Part shown: in pieces, positions 42,488 through 50,545 of the stretch
Layout of the letters: each line of letters opens with the position of its first letter
Position numbering within the stretch: the first letter of the stretch is position 1
NCBI GenBank assembly: GCA_902801765.1
Contig: CADCJO010000004.1
Location: 1-57,327 of the forward strand
Length of the DNA: 57,327 bases
Direction: 5' to 3'
From: an uncultured Eubacteriales bacterium
GTDB taxonomy: Bacteria; Bacillota; Clostridia; Christensenellales; Aristaeellaceae
Made by a program: the position numbers and the translations under genes
The notes under the pieces: generated by a model
What the model saw: only the letters and a program-made list of their open reading frames with translations
Told to the model about the DNA's origin: nothing
The model's database searches: none

Positions 42488-43186
42488 ATGGGCATTTTGG
42501 ACAGCTTCAAGGCGCGCAAGGCGCTGATGACTCAGCAGAAGGGCAACACAGCGGAAGCCAAGAAAGCGTATGAGGAGCTTTATGCCGGGAACTACATTTC
42601 CGCCGGGTATCTGCTGCCCTACAGCGTGCTGCTGTTGCGCGAGGGCGGGGAACAAAATTACCTGAAGGTCAAGGAAATCCTGAAAAAAGCGGAAAAGGCT
42701 CCCGATCTGGACGCGGGCCGCAAGCAGCAATTGTTCATGAACTACGCCGTGGCGCAGTACAAGCTGGGGGAAATCGAAAAGGCCATTCAGCTGCTGGAAG
42801 CCTCCCACCAGAAAGCTCCCTGCGGGCTGACGTACCAATCCCTGGGCTGGCTGTACATCGAGGCGGGCGACGCGGAAAAGGCCCTGGCCTACAACCAGGA
42901 AGCCCTGGACTACGACGACGAGGACCCCATTGTGCTGGATAACATGGGCCAGACCTATTACCGCTTGCTGAACGACAAGGAAAAAGCCAAGGAATATTTC
43001 GACAAGGCCATCGAAATCAAGGACAGCCAGATCGACACCCTCTATTTCCTGGCGCAGTACGACAAGGAAGCGGGGGATAAAGCCGCCGCTGTCGAAAAGC
43101 TGGAAAAGGCCCTGGAGGGCCGCTTCTCGCCGCTGAATTACGCCACCAAGGAAATGATTCAAAAGGAAATTGACGAGCTGAAATAA
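42488..43186 (+). CDS. Tetratricopeptide repeat protein
   Basis: This 232-residue soluble protein is made of TPR helical pairs (NYAVAQYKLGEIEKAIQLLE, SLGWLYIEAGDAEKALAYNQ, NMGQTYYRLLNDKEKAKEYF). It has no signal peptide. It begins one base after the YprB-like gene, which itself has a TPR tail, so the two may act in one complex. That is inference. The start follows AAGGAGG. A terminator follows. Confidence 0.9.
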   Translation: MGILDSFKARKALMTQQKGNTAEAKKAYEELYAGNYISAGYLLPYSVLLLREGGEQNYLKVKEILKKAEKAPDLDAGRKQQLFMNYAVAQYKLGEIEKAIQLLEASHQKAPCGLTYQSLGWLYIEAGDAEKALAYNQEALDYDDEDPIVLDNMGQTYYRLLNDKEKAKEYFDKAIEIKDSQIDTLYFLAQYDKEAGDKAAAVEKLEKALEGRFSPLNYATKEMIQKEIDELK

Positions 43187-43195
43187 TCGTGATCA

Positions 43196-43227
43196 GGGAA
43201 GCTTTTTGCCTGCTTCCCTCTTTTTTT
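43196..43227 (+). terminator. Terminator after the TPR gene
   Basis: GGGAAGC (43196-43202) pairs with GCTTCCC (43212-43218), followed by TC and a seven-base T-run. Confidence 0.9.
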
Positions 43228-43241
43228 CTGGCAACTTACAA

Positions 43242-43361
43242 TGTCATTCTGAGCCGTCCCCTCTACGGATGGGGACGAGCGAAGAATCTTATTGAATAGC
43301 TGATTCCCTGACAGGGAGATCCTTCACGACGGCCTCCTTCGTCGGCCTGTTCAGGATGACA
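43242..43361. repeat. TGTCATTCTGAGC palindrome, copy 2
   Basis: TGTCATTCTGAGC at 43242 and its inverse TTCAGGATGACA ending at 43361 bracket inner GAGCGAAGAATCT and GGAGATCCTTC motifs. It is the same family as 37814-37956 but with diverged arms and extra hairpins. Confidence 0.8.
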
Positions 43362-43427
43362 GGGCGTGGGGCTTGGCGTTTCAAAGAAGCATAACTGTAC
43401 CGTTTCATATTTTCAATGTTCACCGCC

Positions 43428-43478
43428 TGTCATTCTGAGCAGGGGCAAAAGCGGAGCTTGCTCCGTGGCGAAGAATCT
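43428..43478. repeat. TGTCATTCTGAGC repeat, half copy
   Basis: TGTCATTCTGAGCAGGGGC with an inner AGCGGAGCTTGCTCCGT hairpin, ending in GCGAAGAATCT. It has only one arm of the palindrome. With the copy at 43242 it fills the 43187-43593 gap, which has no ORF of its own. Confidence 0.75.
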
Positions 43479-43593
43479 AAACGTTCAAGAGGATTCAAGA
43501 AATCTGAAAATGAATGAAAAAATAATATCAGGATGAAACAATCTTTCTTCTTCGTTTGTCTATATGGATAACAAGGAAAAAGGAGAGATGCCG

Positions 43594-44550
43594 ATGAAAC
43601 GGCTGCTTGCGCTGTTGCTGGTGCTGCTGCTTCTGCTCCCCATTTGCGCGTGGGGCGAGGAAGCGGAAGACGATGATGATTGGGATGGCTGGGACGACTG
43701 GGACTGGCGGGCAGAATGGGAGGAAAGGGGGTATTTCGACTTCTGCGACGTACAGGACGGCACCCTCATCCTCTTTGAAGGCGTCACGGCCCTGGGAGAG
43801 GCCATAGAACATGAGTGGAATCAAGAACTGGATATAACCGTGGAGATTGATCCTAAGTTCGAGAGTGGCCCTTCTTTTGCAAGGGACACGGATGGTGGCG
43901 ATTTTCACCGGGTTTCCCTGCCAACGACACTGTGGTATCTTGGCATGGACGCATTTAGTTTCTACGATTTTCAGGAGTTCACTCTGCCCGCTCAATTGGA
44001 GGTGCTGGAAAGGGACGTTTTTTACTGCTGTGACTTCGATGTGCTCCGCATCGAAACCACTCTGCCGGCGACTGATATTGTGGGCTGCCTGTACGACTGT
44101 TTTGTCACCGCTTATGAAGTGCCGGAGGATCATCCCTTCTACAAAACCGTGGACGGGGTGCTCTTCTCCAAGGATGGGAAAACCCTGCTGTCATACCCGA
44201 ATTACAAGAAAGACACGCATTACGACGTGCCTGCCGGGGTGGAGCGCATTTCGGAAAGAGCTTTCAATAACGAATACCTGAAAACCATCTCCCTGCCCAT
44301 CGGCTTGAAATCCATCGGGGATTATGGCTTTTCCGGCTGCACCCGTTTGCAGTCCATCGCCCTGCCCCTGACGGTCAGGGAAATCGGCGAGGATATTTTT
44401 AACAACTGCGTTTCGCTGGAACTGGTGTCCCTGCCGGAGGGCATGGAAGCTGAAAGAAACGAAAACAAATGGTGGGTGGAGTATTACCCGGACGACGCCA
44501 TTTTCCGGGGTGACAACGGCGACACTCTGCTTGCGCCGCGGGAAAACTGA
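43594..44550 (+). CDS. Secreted leucine-rich repeat (BspA-like) protein
   Basis: This 318-residue exported protein has signal peptide MKRLLALLLVLLLLLPICAW. After it comes an unusual acidic and tryptophan-rich stretch (EDDDDWDGWDDWDWRAEW). BspA-type repeats follow, with the usual pattern of hydrophobic turns (LKTISLPIGLKSIGDYGFSG, LQSIALPLTVREIGEDIFNN). Such repeats mediate binding to host or matrix ligands in other species. No sortase or anchor signal is seen. The start is ATG 43594, eight bases after GGAG. The next gene, a binding protein, follows 24 bases later. Confidence 0.85.
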   Translation: MKRLLALLLVLLLLLPICAWGEEAEDDDDWDGWDDWDWRAEWEERGYFDFCDVQDGTLILFEGVTALGEAIEHEWNQELDITVEIDPKFESGPSFARDTDGGDFHRVSLPTTLWYLGMDAFSFYDFQEFTLPAQLEVLERDVFYCCDFDVLRIETTLPATDIVGCLYDCFVTAYEVPEDHPFYKTVDGVLFSKDGKTLLSYPNYKKDTHYDVPAGVERISERAFNNEYLKTISLPIGLKSIGDYGFSGCTRLQSIALPLTVREIGEDIFNNCVSLELVSLPEGMEAERNENKWWVEYYPDDAIFRGDNGDTLLAPREN

Positions 44551-44574
44551 GATAAAACAGGAGGGGGACGAACC

Positions 44575-45612
44575 ATGAAAAAGCTGCTTTGTGTTTTGTT
44601 GATTTGCGTGATGGGCATGGTGCCCGCGCTGGCGGAGAATCCCGACACCGGCTCCTGGAGCCAGATCAACCAGGCCGTCGGCAAGGGCGAAGGTTGGACG
44701 AAATTGGAAACGGACGATACCTTCCGCCTGGGTGAAAAGAAGCCCCTGGAGGGCTACGACGATTTGTTCATCGGGGACTGGGGCACCTACCCCAGCATGG
44801 ACGGCAGCACGGTCTGCGTGCCCATGGCCATGGAGCTGGCCCGCCAATGGCTGGGCCTGGAGGAAGGAGATATGAACGGCTTCGTCACCTTCTCCACCAC
44901 GCCTTATGCCTACGACCGCCTGACCCAGGGCAAGGCCAATCCCCTGGTGACCATCAAGAGCCAGGGCGTCATGATGGACGACACCCACCCCATTGACCTG
45001 GTGCTGGCCACCTATCCCAACGCCGACGAGCGCCAGGCCGCAGCGGACGCGGGGGTGGAGCTGGTGTATGTGCCCTTCTGCTGCGACGCGTTCGTGTTCA
45101 TGGTGAACGAGCTGAACCCGGTGGACAGCCTGACGGTTGCCCAGATTCAGGAAATCTATATGGGCCAGCATGCAACCTGGGCGGACTTTGGCGGCACATC
45201 CCAGGCGCTCACCGCCTATCAGCGGCCCCATGGCAGCGGCAGCCAGACCGCTATGGAGGAAATGGTGATGCAGGGCCTGAAGATTCAGAAAGTGGAAGAA
45301 AACTACGTTTCCGACGGCATGGCTGACGCGGTGGCCCAGATCGGCAACTATGACAATGGCATCGGCGCAATTGGGTACAGTTACCTGTATTACGTGAACA
45401 CCCTGGTGGAAAGCGGCGGGATCAAGGTGCTTGCCATCGACGGCGTTTCGCCCACCGCCGAGAATTTGCAGTCCGGAGCCTATCCCTTCACCGTCAACTA
45501 TTACGCCGTTTACCGCAAGGGCGACGCAAATACCGAAGCCTTTGTCAATTGGCTCGTCGGCGAGGAAGGCCAGAAGGCCGTTGCCCAGGCGGGGTATGTG
45601 CCGCTTAAATAA
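44575..45612 (+). CDS. PstS-like periplasmic-binding-fold protein
   Basis: This 345-residue exported protein has signal peptide MKKLLCVLLICVMGMVPALA and a type 2 periplasmic binding fold. MDGSTVCVPMAMELAR matches the PstS ligand loop (DGSTxxxP), and YVPFCCDAFVFMVN and GQHATWADFGG resemble the hinge regions. No lipobox is visible, and no pst permease or ATPase genes are near, so it is an orphan. It might bind phosphate or act as a sensor or surface protein. The start follows AGGAGGG. Confidence 0.82.
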   Translation: MKKLLCVLLICVMGMVPALAENPDTGSWSQINQAVGKGEGWTKLETDDTFRLGEKKPLEGYDDLFIGDWGTYPSMDGSTVCVPMAMELARQWLGLEEGDMNGFVTFSTTPYAYDRLTQGKANPLVTIKSQGVMMDDTHPIDLVLATYPNADERQAAADAGVELVYVPFCCDAFVFMVNELNPVDSLTVAQIQEIYMGQHATWADFGGTSQALTAYQRPHGSGSQTAMEEMVMQGLKIQKVEENYVSDGMADAVAQIGNYDNGIGAIGYSYLYYVNTLVESGGIKVLAIDGVSPTAENLQSGAYPFTVNYYAVYRKGDANTEAFVNWLVGEEGQKAVAQAGYVPLK

Positions 45613-45640
45613 TTGTAACGATTCAGTCGTTTTGTAAAAA

Positions 45641-45749
45641 GTTCTAAGTTCAAAGTTCTAAGTTCTAAGCTATTTGTTATATTCGGCGCGAATGATACTT
45701 ATTACAGCCAAATTCGGTCTTAGAACTTGGAACTTAGAACTTGGAACTC
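45641..45749. repeat. Heptamer-armed inverted repeat (GTTCTAA type), copy 2
   Basis: The left arm (45641-45670) is GTTCTAA units, and the right arm (45718-45749) is CTTAGAA and CTTGGAA units. The interior differs from copy 1 at 16726. The remainder of 45613-45872 is AT-rich with a TATAGT -10-like box near 45840 but no good -35. Confidence 0.85.
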
Positions 45750-45872
45750 AGTACACACCAAGCAGAAACGGAGCTACGGCTAAACAGATACAAATAATCA
45801 AACAAATCCTGTCATAAACAGCGCTTGAACGAGCTATGCTTATAGTAAGCCCGAAAAAAGGGAGGAAGAAGC

Positions 45873-47027
45873 ATGGCTCGTTTTTCTTGCATTCTGATTT
45901 GCGCAGTTTTATTTTTGCTGCCGGTATCCGCGCTGGCCGCTCCCTTGGAGGAAGGCGCGCCCATGACGCTGACCGCGCCTTCGGCCATCCTGCTGGAAGC
46001 GGACACCGGCGCGGTGATCTTTGAAAAAAACGCCGACGAGCGGCGGCCCGTGGCGTCCATCACCAAGCTGATGACGCTGCTGCTGGCGCTGGAAAAGCTG
46101 GACGAAGGCAGCATGACTTTGGAGGACAAGATCACCGTATCGCCAGCGGCGGCGGGTCAGCCAGGTTCCCAGGCGTTTCTGGACGCCTACGCGGTGTATC
46201 CGCTGAAAGACATTCTAAAAGCCACGATCATCGCTTCTGCCAACGACGGGGCGGTGGCGCTGGCGGAATATATCGCGGGAACCGAGGACGGGTTCGTGAC
46301 CCTGATGAACCAAAAAGCGGAAGCCTTGGGCCTGGAAAACACCCATTACATCAACTGTACCGGCCTGCCTGCCGACGGTCAATACACCTGCGCCCGGGAC
46401 GTGGCGGCGATTTCCCGGGAAATGGCGAAGCACCCGACCTACTTCACTTATTCCTCCACCTGGCTGGACAGCCTGACCCACCCTTCCGGCCGAACCACCG
46501 ACCTGACCAACACCAATCGCCTTGTGCGTTTTTACAGGGACTGCGACGGACTGAAAACCGGCTCCACCAGCGAAGCCAAATACTGCCTCAGCGCTACGGC
46601 GGAGCGGAACGGAATGCGGCTGATCGCGGTGGTGCTGGGGGTGCCCAACAGTCAGACCCGCTTTGACGAAGCCCGGGCCATGATGGATTACGGCTTTGCA
46701 AATTACAGCCATGTGCAGGTAGCCAGGACGGGTGATCTGGTGGGGGTGCAGGTGCCGGTCAAGCTGGGCGCCCGGGACGCGGTGGACGTATCGCTGGGCA
46801 GCGGATTATCTCTATTGCTGCGCAATGGTCAGCAGAGTCAATTGAGCTTTGAAACGCATTTGCCGGAATTCCTGAACGCACCGGTGGAGGCGGGAGAGCC
46901 GCTTGGCACGGTACAGGTGCTTCTGGCGGGTCGGCCCATTGCGGAACTTCCCGCCGTCGCCGCGTACAGCGTGCGGCTGCCGGGACTGCTGGAGGGCTTC
47001 TTCCGCCTGCTGGAAAACTGGCGATAA
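45873..47027 (+). CDS. S11 family D-alanyl-D-alanine carboxypeptidase (DacF/DacA-like)
   Basis: This 384-residue exported penicillin-binding protein 5-type enzyme has signal peptide MARFSCILICAVLFLLPVSA and the motifs SITK (SxxK nucleophile), SAN (SxN) and KTGST (KTG). A beta-rich C-terminal domain and a final amphipathic helix (LLEGFFRLLENWR) for membrane attachment follow. It trims the fifth D-Ala from stem peptides and so limits cross-linking. In Clostridia a similar gene (dacF) often precedes spoIIAA, but no spoIIA gene is in the window. The start follows AGGGAGG. Confidence 0.93.
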   Translation: MARFSCILICAVLFLLPVSALAAPLEEGAPMTLTAPSAILLEADTGAVIFEKNADERRPVASITKLMTLLLALEKLDEGSMTLEDKITVSPAAAGQPGSQAFLDAYAVYPLKDILKATIIASANDGAVALAEYIAGTEDGFVTLMNQKAEALGLENTHYINCTGLPADGQYTCARDVAAISREMAKHPTYFTYSSTWLDSLTHPSGRTTDLTNTNRLVRFYRDCDGLKTGSTSEAKYCLSATAERNGMRLIAVVLGVPNSQTRFDEARAMMDYGFANYSHVQVARTGDLVGVQVPVKLGARDAVDVSLGSGLSLLLRNGQQSQLSFETHLPEFLNAPVEAGEPLGTVQVLLAGRPIAELPAVAAYSVRLPGLLEGFFRLLENWR

Positions 47028-47048
47028 AGAAGGGGAGACGAACATAAC

Positions 47049-47084
47049 AAAAAAGCCGCTTGCAGATGAATCTGTAAGCAGCTT
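47049..47084. terminator. Convergent terminator between dacF-like gene and rplS
   Basis: AAGCCGCTTGCAGA (47053-47066) pairs with TCTGTAAGCAGCTT (47071-47084). The minus-strand T-run (47049-47054) makes it the rplS terminator. The plus strand shows CTTTGTTT and a weaker stop. Confidence 0.85.
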
Positions 47085-47102
47085 CTTTGTTTCCGTAGAA
47101 AA

Positions 47103-47453
47103 TCAGTGCCGACCGGCTTCCTTAATCTTGGCGGCCTTGCCCTGCAGGTTGCGCAGATAGTACAGCTTGGCCCGACGAACCTTACCGCGGCGGATAACCT
47201 CGATATGGTCAACGCGGGGAGAATGCAGCGGGAAAGTACGTTCCACGCCGATGCCGTAAGACACGCGGCGAACAGTAAAGGTTTCCCGGCTGGAGCCGTT
47301 GCGCTTGGCAATCACAGTACCCTCAAACGCCTGAAGACGTTCGCGGCTGCCTTCCACAACCTTCACGAATACGCGGAGCGTATCGCCAACGTTGAAGCTG
47401 GGCAGATCGGTACGGAGCTGTGCCTGTTCGATCGAACGGATGATTTCGCTCAT
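47103..47453 (-). CDS. rplS: 50S ribosomal protein L19
   Basis: This 116-residue protein is L19, which sits at the interface of the ribosomal subunits. Family marks are the N-terminal [20 protein letters not shown], the [13 protein letters not shown] and [15 protein letters not shown] strands, and [20 protein letters not shown]. Length is normal. The ATG at 47453 follows AAGGAGG; earlier in-frame codons lie in the leader. It has its own promoter and terminator, so it stands apart from trmD and rimM, with which it is often grouped. Confidence 0.98.
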   Translation of the reverse strand: MSEIIRSIEQAQLRTDLPSFNVGDTLRVFVKVVEGSRERLQAFEGTVIAKRNGSSRETFTVRRVSYGIGVERTFPLHSPRVDHIEVIRRGKVRRAKLYYLRNLQGKAAKIKEAGRH

Positions 47454-47540
47454 GAATGGTGTCCTCCTTCCCTCATAGACGTTCATGCGTGGCCATCTTT
47501 CGTGCCCGCAGCGGACCGCCCGTTAGTCACAACAGGAGTT

Positions 47541-47569
47541 ATTATATCACGGCATGGTGTCTTTTGCAA
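47541..47569 (-). promoter_or_regulatory. Sigma-A promoter for rplS
   Basis: On the minus strand: TTGCAA (47564-47569), a 17-base spacer, TATAAT (47541-47546). The leader is about 80 nt and GC-rich; ribosomal leaders often carry autoregulatory structure, which was not resolved here. Confidence 0.85.
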
Positions 47570-47663
47570 GCCTTTTTTTATTTTTTTCTGGGTGAAAATG
47601 GGAAAAAACAGGGGAATGATAACAGAATACGAAAATTTTTCCATAAATATTTTTAAAAACCGC

Positions 47664-47692
47664 TATACAACAGCCGAAAACTGTGCTATAAT
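47664..47692 (+). promoter_or_regulatory. Promoter for the zinc-ribbon protein gene
   Basis: TATACA (47664-47669), a 17-base spacer, TATAAT (47687-47692). It would give a leader of about 135 nt (47699-47835), long for a gene of 94 codons. Confidence 0.65.
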
Positions 47693-47835
47693 ACGCCCGA
47701 AGACCAAGCCAATTCGATCTCGCAGTTATTCCTCCCGGTTTCATTCATCGTCAGCAGACGGATGCGCAGAGCCCAGGAAAACTTTAAGGGAACGTATCAC
47801 GCGGTTTGGCGATAATAATCAGGAGGTTTCAAACC

Positions 47836-48120
47836 ATGTATCAGGACAAGACCCTTACCTGCCGTGAATGCGGCAACGAATTTGTGTTCACCGCTTCCGA
47901 ACAGGCTTTCTACGCCGAAAAGGGCTTCCAGAATGAGCCCGGCCGCTGCCCCGCCTGCCGTGCTGCCCGCCGTCAGAACGGCGGCAACCGCACCGAACGC
48001 CAGATGTACGAAGTGATCTGCGACGGCTGCGGCTGCACCACCCAGGTGCCCTTCCAGCCCCGCGGCGATCGGCCCGTGTACTGCCGTGAATGCTTCGCCA
48101 AGAATCGTCCTCAGTACTAA
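47836..48120 (+). CDS. Zinc-ribbon protein with four CxxC motifs
   Basis: This 94-residue protein has CxxC motifs in pairs: CREC...CPAC in the first half (TLTCRECGNEF, GRCPACRAAR) and CDGC...CREC in the second (VICDGCGCTTQ, YCRECFAKN). Two zinc ribbons are expected. It matches the probable zinc-ribbon family common in Bacillota; the role is unknown, with nucleic-acid binding likely. The start follows CAGGAGG. It has its own promoter and terminator and lies upstream of gpr. Confidence 0.88.
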   Translation: MYQDKTLTCRECGNEFVFTASEQAFYAEKGFQNEPGRCPACRAARRQNGGNRTERQMYEVICDGCGCTTQVPFQPRGDRPVYCRECFAKNRPQY

Positions 48121-48135
48121 TTCAAGCAACAAAGG

Positions 48136-48163
48136 CGCTCAGGCTTCGGCCTGGGCGTTTTTT
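48136..48163 (+). terminator. Terminator after the zinc-ribbon gene
   Basis: CGCTCAGG (48136-48143) pairs with CCTGGGCG (48150-48157) with one G-T wobble, followed by a six-base T-run. Confidence 0.88.
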
Positions 48164-48239
48164 ATGTCCGAAAACGGATAGAGCGCCCCTCCGCAGCAGA
48201 CAATAATTCTGTGTGAATGAACGAAGCGGAGGGGACAGG

Positions 48240-49166
48240 ATGCAGATTCGAACCGATCTGGCCATGGAAAGCCGGGAACTGGCGGGCGGACTTTCGGGCA
48301 TTTCCACCTACACCCTGCAGCATGGAGCCATTGAAGAAACCCGCGTGTGCATCGAAACGGAGGAAGCCGCCCGCGCTTTGGACAAGGCGCGGGGAACCTA
48401 TATCACGCTGGCCCGGCCCGGGCTGGCCCAATGCCTGGCCGGAGAGAGGCTGGAGATGTCCCGGGCCATCGCCGAAGCGCTTCGGGGTCTGCTGCCGCCA
48501 AACGGTGATTTGCTGGCGGTAGGCCTGGGAAATCGCCATATGACTGCCGACGCACTGGGCAGCCGCGTGCTGGAGGATTTGCTGGTGACGAGGCACCTGA
48601 AGGATCTGCCGGATGAAAGCCTGCACGGGCGGCTGCGCGGGGTGTGCGCCGTGGCGCCGGGTGTGCTGGGTGTAACGGGACTGGAAACGGCGGAAGCGGT
48701 GAAAGGCATTGTGGAGCATGTACATCCGGCCGCAGTGATTGCGATTGACGCCCTGGCTGCGCGGGAAAGCAGCCGCATCTGCACTGCCATCCAGATCACG
48801 GATACCGGCATTCGGCCCGGCAGCGGCGTGGGCAATCACCGGGCGGGACTGACAAAGGAAACGCTGGGTGTGCCGGTCATCGCCATCGGTGTGCCGATGG
48901 TGGTGTATGCCTCGGTCATTGCCCGGGACGCGCTGGGCATGCTTTTGCAGGATATTGGCATGGATGAAGCGGCACATGCCCAGGCCGTGGACACGCTGAT
49001 CGGCAAGCTGGCGCGGCAGGGCATGGGCGAGCTTGTCGTGACGCCCCGGGAGGTGGACGAGCTGGTGGGCAGGGTGGGGCGCATCATCGCCGATGGACTG
49101 AACCTGGCGTTCCAGCCGCATCTTTCTGAAGAAGAAATTCAGCTGCTTTCGCATGACGGGCCGTAA
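48240..49166 (+). CDS. gpr: Germination protease GPR
   Basis: This 308-residue aspartic-like protease degrades small acid-soluble spore proteins during germination. The family start RTDLAMES marks the propeptide region. The core holds LLAVGLGNRHMTADALG, VTGLETAEAVKGIVE and AVIAIDALAARESSRICTAIQ-type segments, with the TDTGIRPGSGVGNHR motif downstream. ATG 48240 has GGAGGGG upstream; the open frame begins nine codons earlier. It pairs with spoIIP immediately downstream, the conserved gpr-spoIIP order of spore formers, so the organism is probably endospore-forming. Confidence 0.96.
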   Translation: MQIRTDLAMESRELAGGLSGISTYTLQHGAIEETRVCIETEEAARALDKARGTYITLARPGLAQCLAGERLEMSRAIAEALRGLLPPNGDLLAVGLGNRHMTADALGSRVLEDLLVTRHLKDLPDESLHGRLRGVCAVAPGVLGVTGLETAEAVKGIVEHVHPAAVIAIDALAARESSRICTAIQITDTGIRPGSGVGNHRAGLTKETLGVPVIAIGVPMVVYASVIARDALGMLLQDIGMDEAAHAQAVDTLIGKLARQGMGELVVTPREVDELVGRVGRIIADGLNLAFQPHLSEEEIQLLSHDGP

Positions 49167-49196
49167 TCGGGCATATCCTATCCTGAGGTGAAAGGC

Positions 49197-50015
49197 ATGG
49201 ACAGGAAAGGTTCCCGTTTTCTGGCGCTGATTTGTGCGGCGGCGGTGCTGGCGGGGTTCGCGGCGCAAAGAGGAACGTTCTTTCTCCGAAGCGCCACAGC
49301 GGCGGCAATCAATGATTCGGAACCGATGCCGGACTTCCGGCTGGAGGTTATTTCGGTTTCGGTGTCCCGCAGCCGTCAGAAACGGGTGTACCTGTATCAT
49401 ACGCACACCTTTGAGGCGTATGAAATCGATCCGGAGAACCGTTATGTCCAGACGGAAAAATGGCGCACGGCGGATCACCGGTATAACGTGGTGCGGGTGG
49501 GGGAGGAGCTGACCGCGCTCTTGCAGAGCGCCGGGGTTTTCGTGACCCACGATGTGACCGATTATGAAATGCCCCGGCTGTCCTCCGCTTACGCGCGTTC
49601 GCTGGAGGGCCTGAAGGAGGCGGCGGAGGAAGGGTATGATTTATATATCGATTTGCACCGTGATTCTTATTCCAGCGGCAATGGACAGAATACCGTCCCA
49701 GTGGACGGCACGGATACCGCGCGGATGCTGATCCTGATCGGTCAGGGTACGGGCAGCAGCCTGGAAGAGAAGCCGGACTGGGAACAGAATCAGCGCGCGG
49801 CGCAGAGGATTGCCGACGCTTTGAACGAACGCGCGGAAGGGCTGTGCCGGGGCGTATCGCTGAAATCAGGCCGGTATAACCAGCAGGCCGCTTCTCCCAG
49901 CATGCTGATTGAGGTGGGCAACAACAAAAACATTTTGCCCGAAGCAATCGCGGCGGCTGAACCGCTGGCCCGGGCGATTTGCAGATATTTGGATGCCATG
50001 GAGCAAATGCCGTGA
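49197..50015 (+). CDS. spoIIP: Stage II sporulation protein P
   Basis: This 272-residue peptidoglycan amidase/endopeptidase acts in septal wall thinning during engulfment. A single N-terminal membrane segment (FLALICAAAVLAGFAA) is followed by a catalytic domain with VYLYHTHTFEAY (zinc His), YDLYIDLHRDSY and SPSMLIEVGNNKN. It is shorter than SpoIIP of Bacillus (about 400). ATG 49197 is preferred over GTG 49188 for GAGGTG spacing. Mother-cell sigma-factor control is expected by family, but no promoter was resolved, since gpr precedes it. Confidence 0.92.
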   Translation: MDRKGSRFLALICAAAVLAGFAAQRGTFFLRSATAAAINDSEPMPDFRLEVISVSVSRSRQKRVYLYHTHTFEAYEIDPENRYVQTEKWRTADHRYNVVRVGEELTALLQSAGVFVTHDVTDYEMPRLSSAYARSLEGLKEAAEEGYDLYIDLHRDSYSSGNGQNTVPVDGTDTARMLILIGQGTGSSLEEKPDWEQNQRAAQRIADALNERAEGLCRGVSLKSGRYNQQAASPSMLIEVGNNKNILPEAIAAAEPLARAICRYLDAMEQMP

Positions 50016-50045
50016 TGAGCATATTGGCACTTTATTTCACAACGG

Positions 50046-50470
50046 AGCGAGGGCCTGTGCGGCCCTCGTGCACCTGCACCAGGAGATTTCATCTCCTGGA
50101 CCTCAATAGCGGAAGCAACATGATTGTGTAAAACAGCTTGGTTCCCGCTGATGCATAGAGGAACGCGGAAGTCTGACTTGATGCCGTCATGCTTCTGGCC
50201 CGGCGGCGAAGCCGCCAGCCCGGATGCTTTGCATCCGGGGAAAGCCTGGGAAAATCCAGAGGGGAAAGTAAACTTTCCCCTCGGATTATTCCCTGGCTTT
50301 CTTGGGCCAGAAGCCCTCAAACTTTCCGTAACCCCAGCGCGTCAGGCGGAGACCATTGATATTCCCAACAACGTTATTTCGCCGGTTGCGGGTCCAGGGT
50401 CCTCAGGACCCTGGTTAGGGTCTGGGGCGAACAGCCCCAGCGGTTCCCTTAGTGAATTAAAGCGCCCCAT
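50046..50470 (+). repeat. Dispersed multi-hairpin element, copy 2 (longest)
   Basis: This is the most complete copy. Hairpins in order are CGAGGGCC/GGCCCTCG (50047-50068), CCAGGAGAT/ATCTCCTGG (50079-50099), GGCGGC/GCCGCC, CCGGATGC/GCATCCGG (50218-50239), a long stem GAAAGCC..GGGAA..AATCC around GGGGAAAG/CTTTCCCC (50241-50303), CCAGGGTCCT/AGGACCCTGG and CTGGGGC/GCCCCAG. The last part matches copy 1. It occupies almost all of the spoIIP to 50546 gap, and its end abuts the next promoter. No ORF is supported. Confidence 0.88.
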
Positions 50471-50492
50471 AAGTGATTCCCTTCCCTTGGAA

Positions 50493-50521
50493 TTGCGCGG
50501 AAACCGTATTTGTGGTATACT
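50493..50521 (+). promoter_or_regulatory. Sigma-A promoter for the membrane protein-murI operon
   Basis: TTGCGC (50493-50498), a 17-base spacer, TATACT (50516-50521). It lies just past the end of the repeat and sets the start of the operon transcript at about 50528. Confidence 0.8.
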
Positions 50522-50545
50522 GAAGCGGAAAGGAAGTGCGGGGAA

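Noticed and set aside
44575..45612. Complete phosphate transporter
   Set aside because: Only a PstS-like protein is present. No PstC, PstA, PstB or PhoU genes are adjacent.
50510..50545. Start of the membrane protein at ATG 50510
   Set aside because: The -10 box (50516-50521) overlaps it, so this codon would not be in the transcript.
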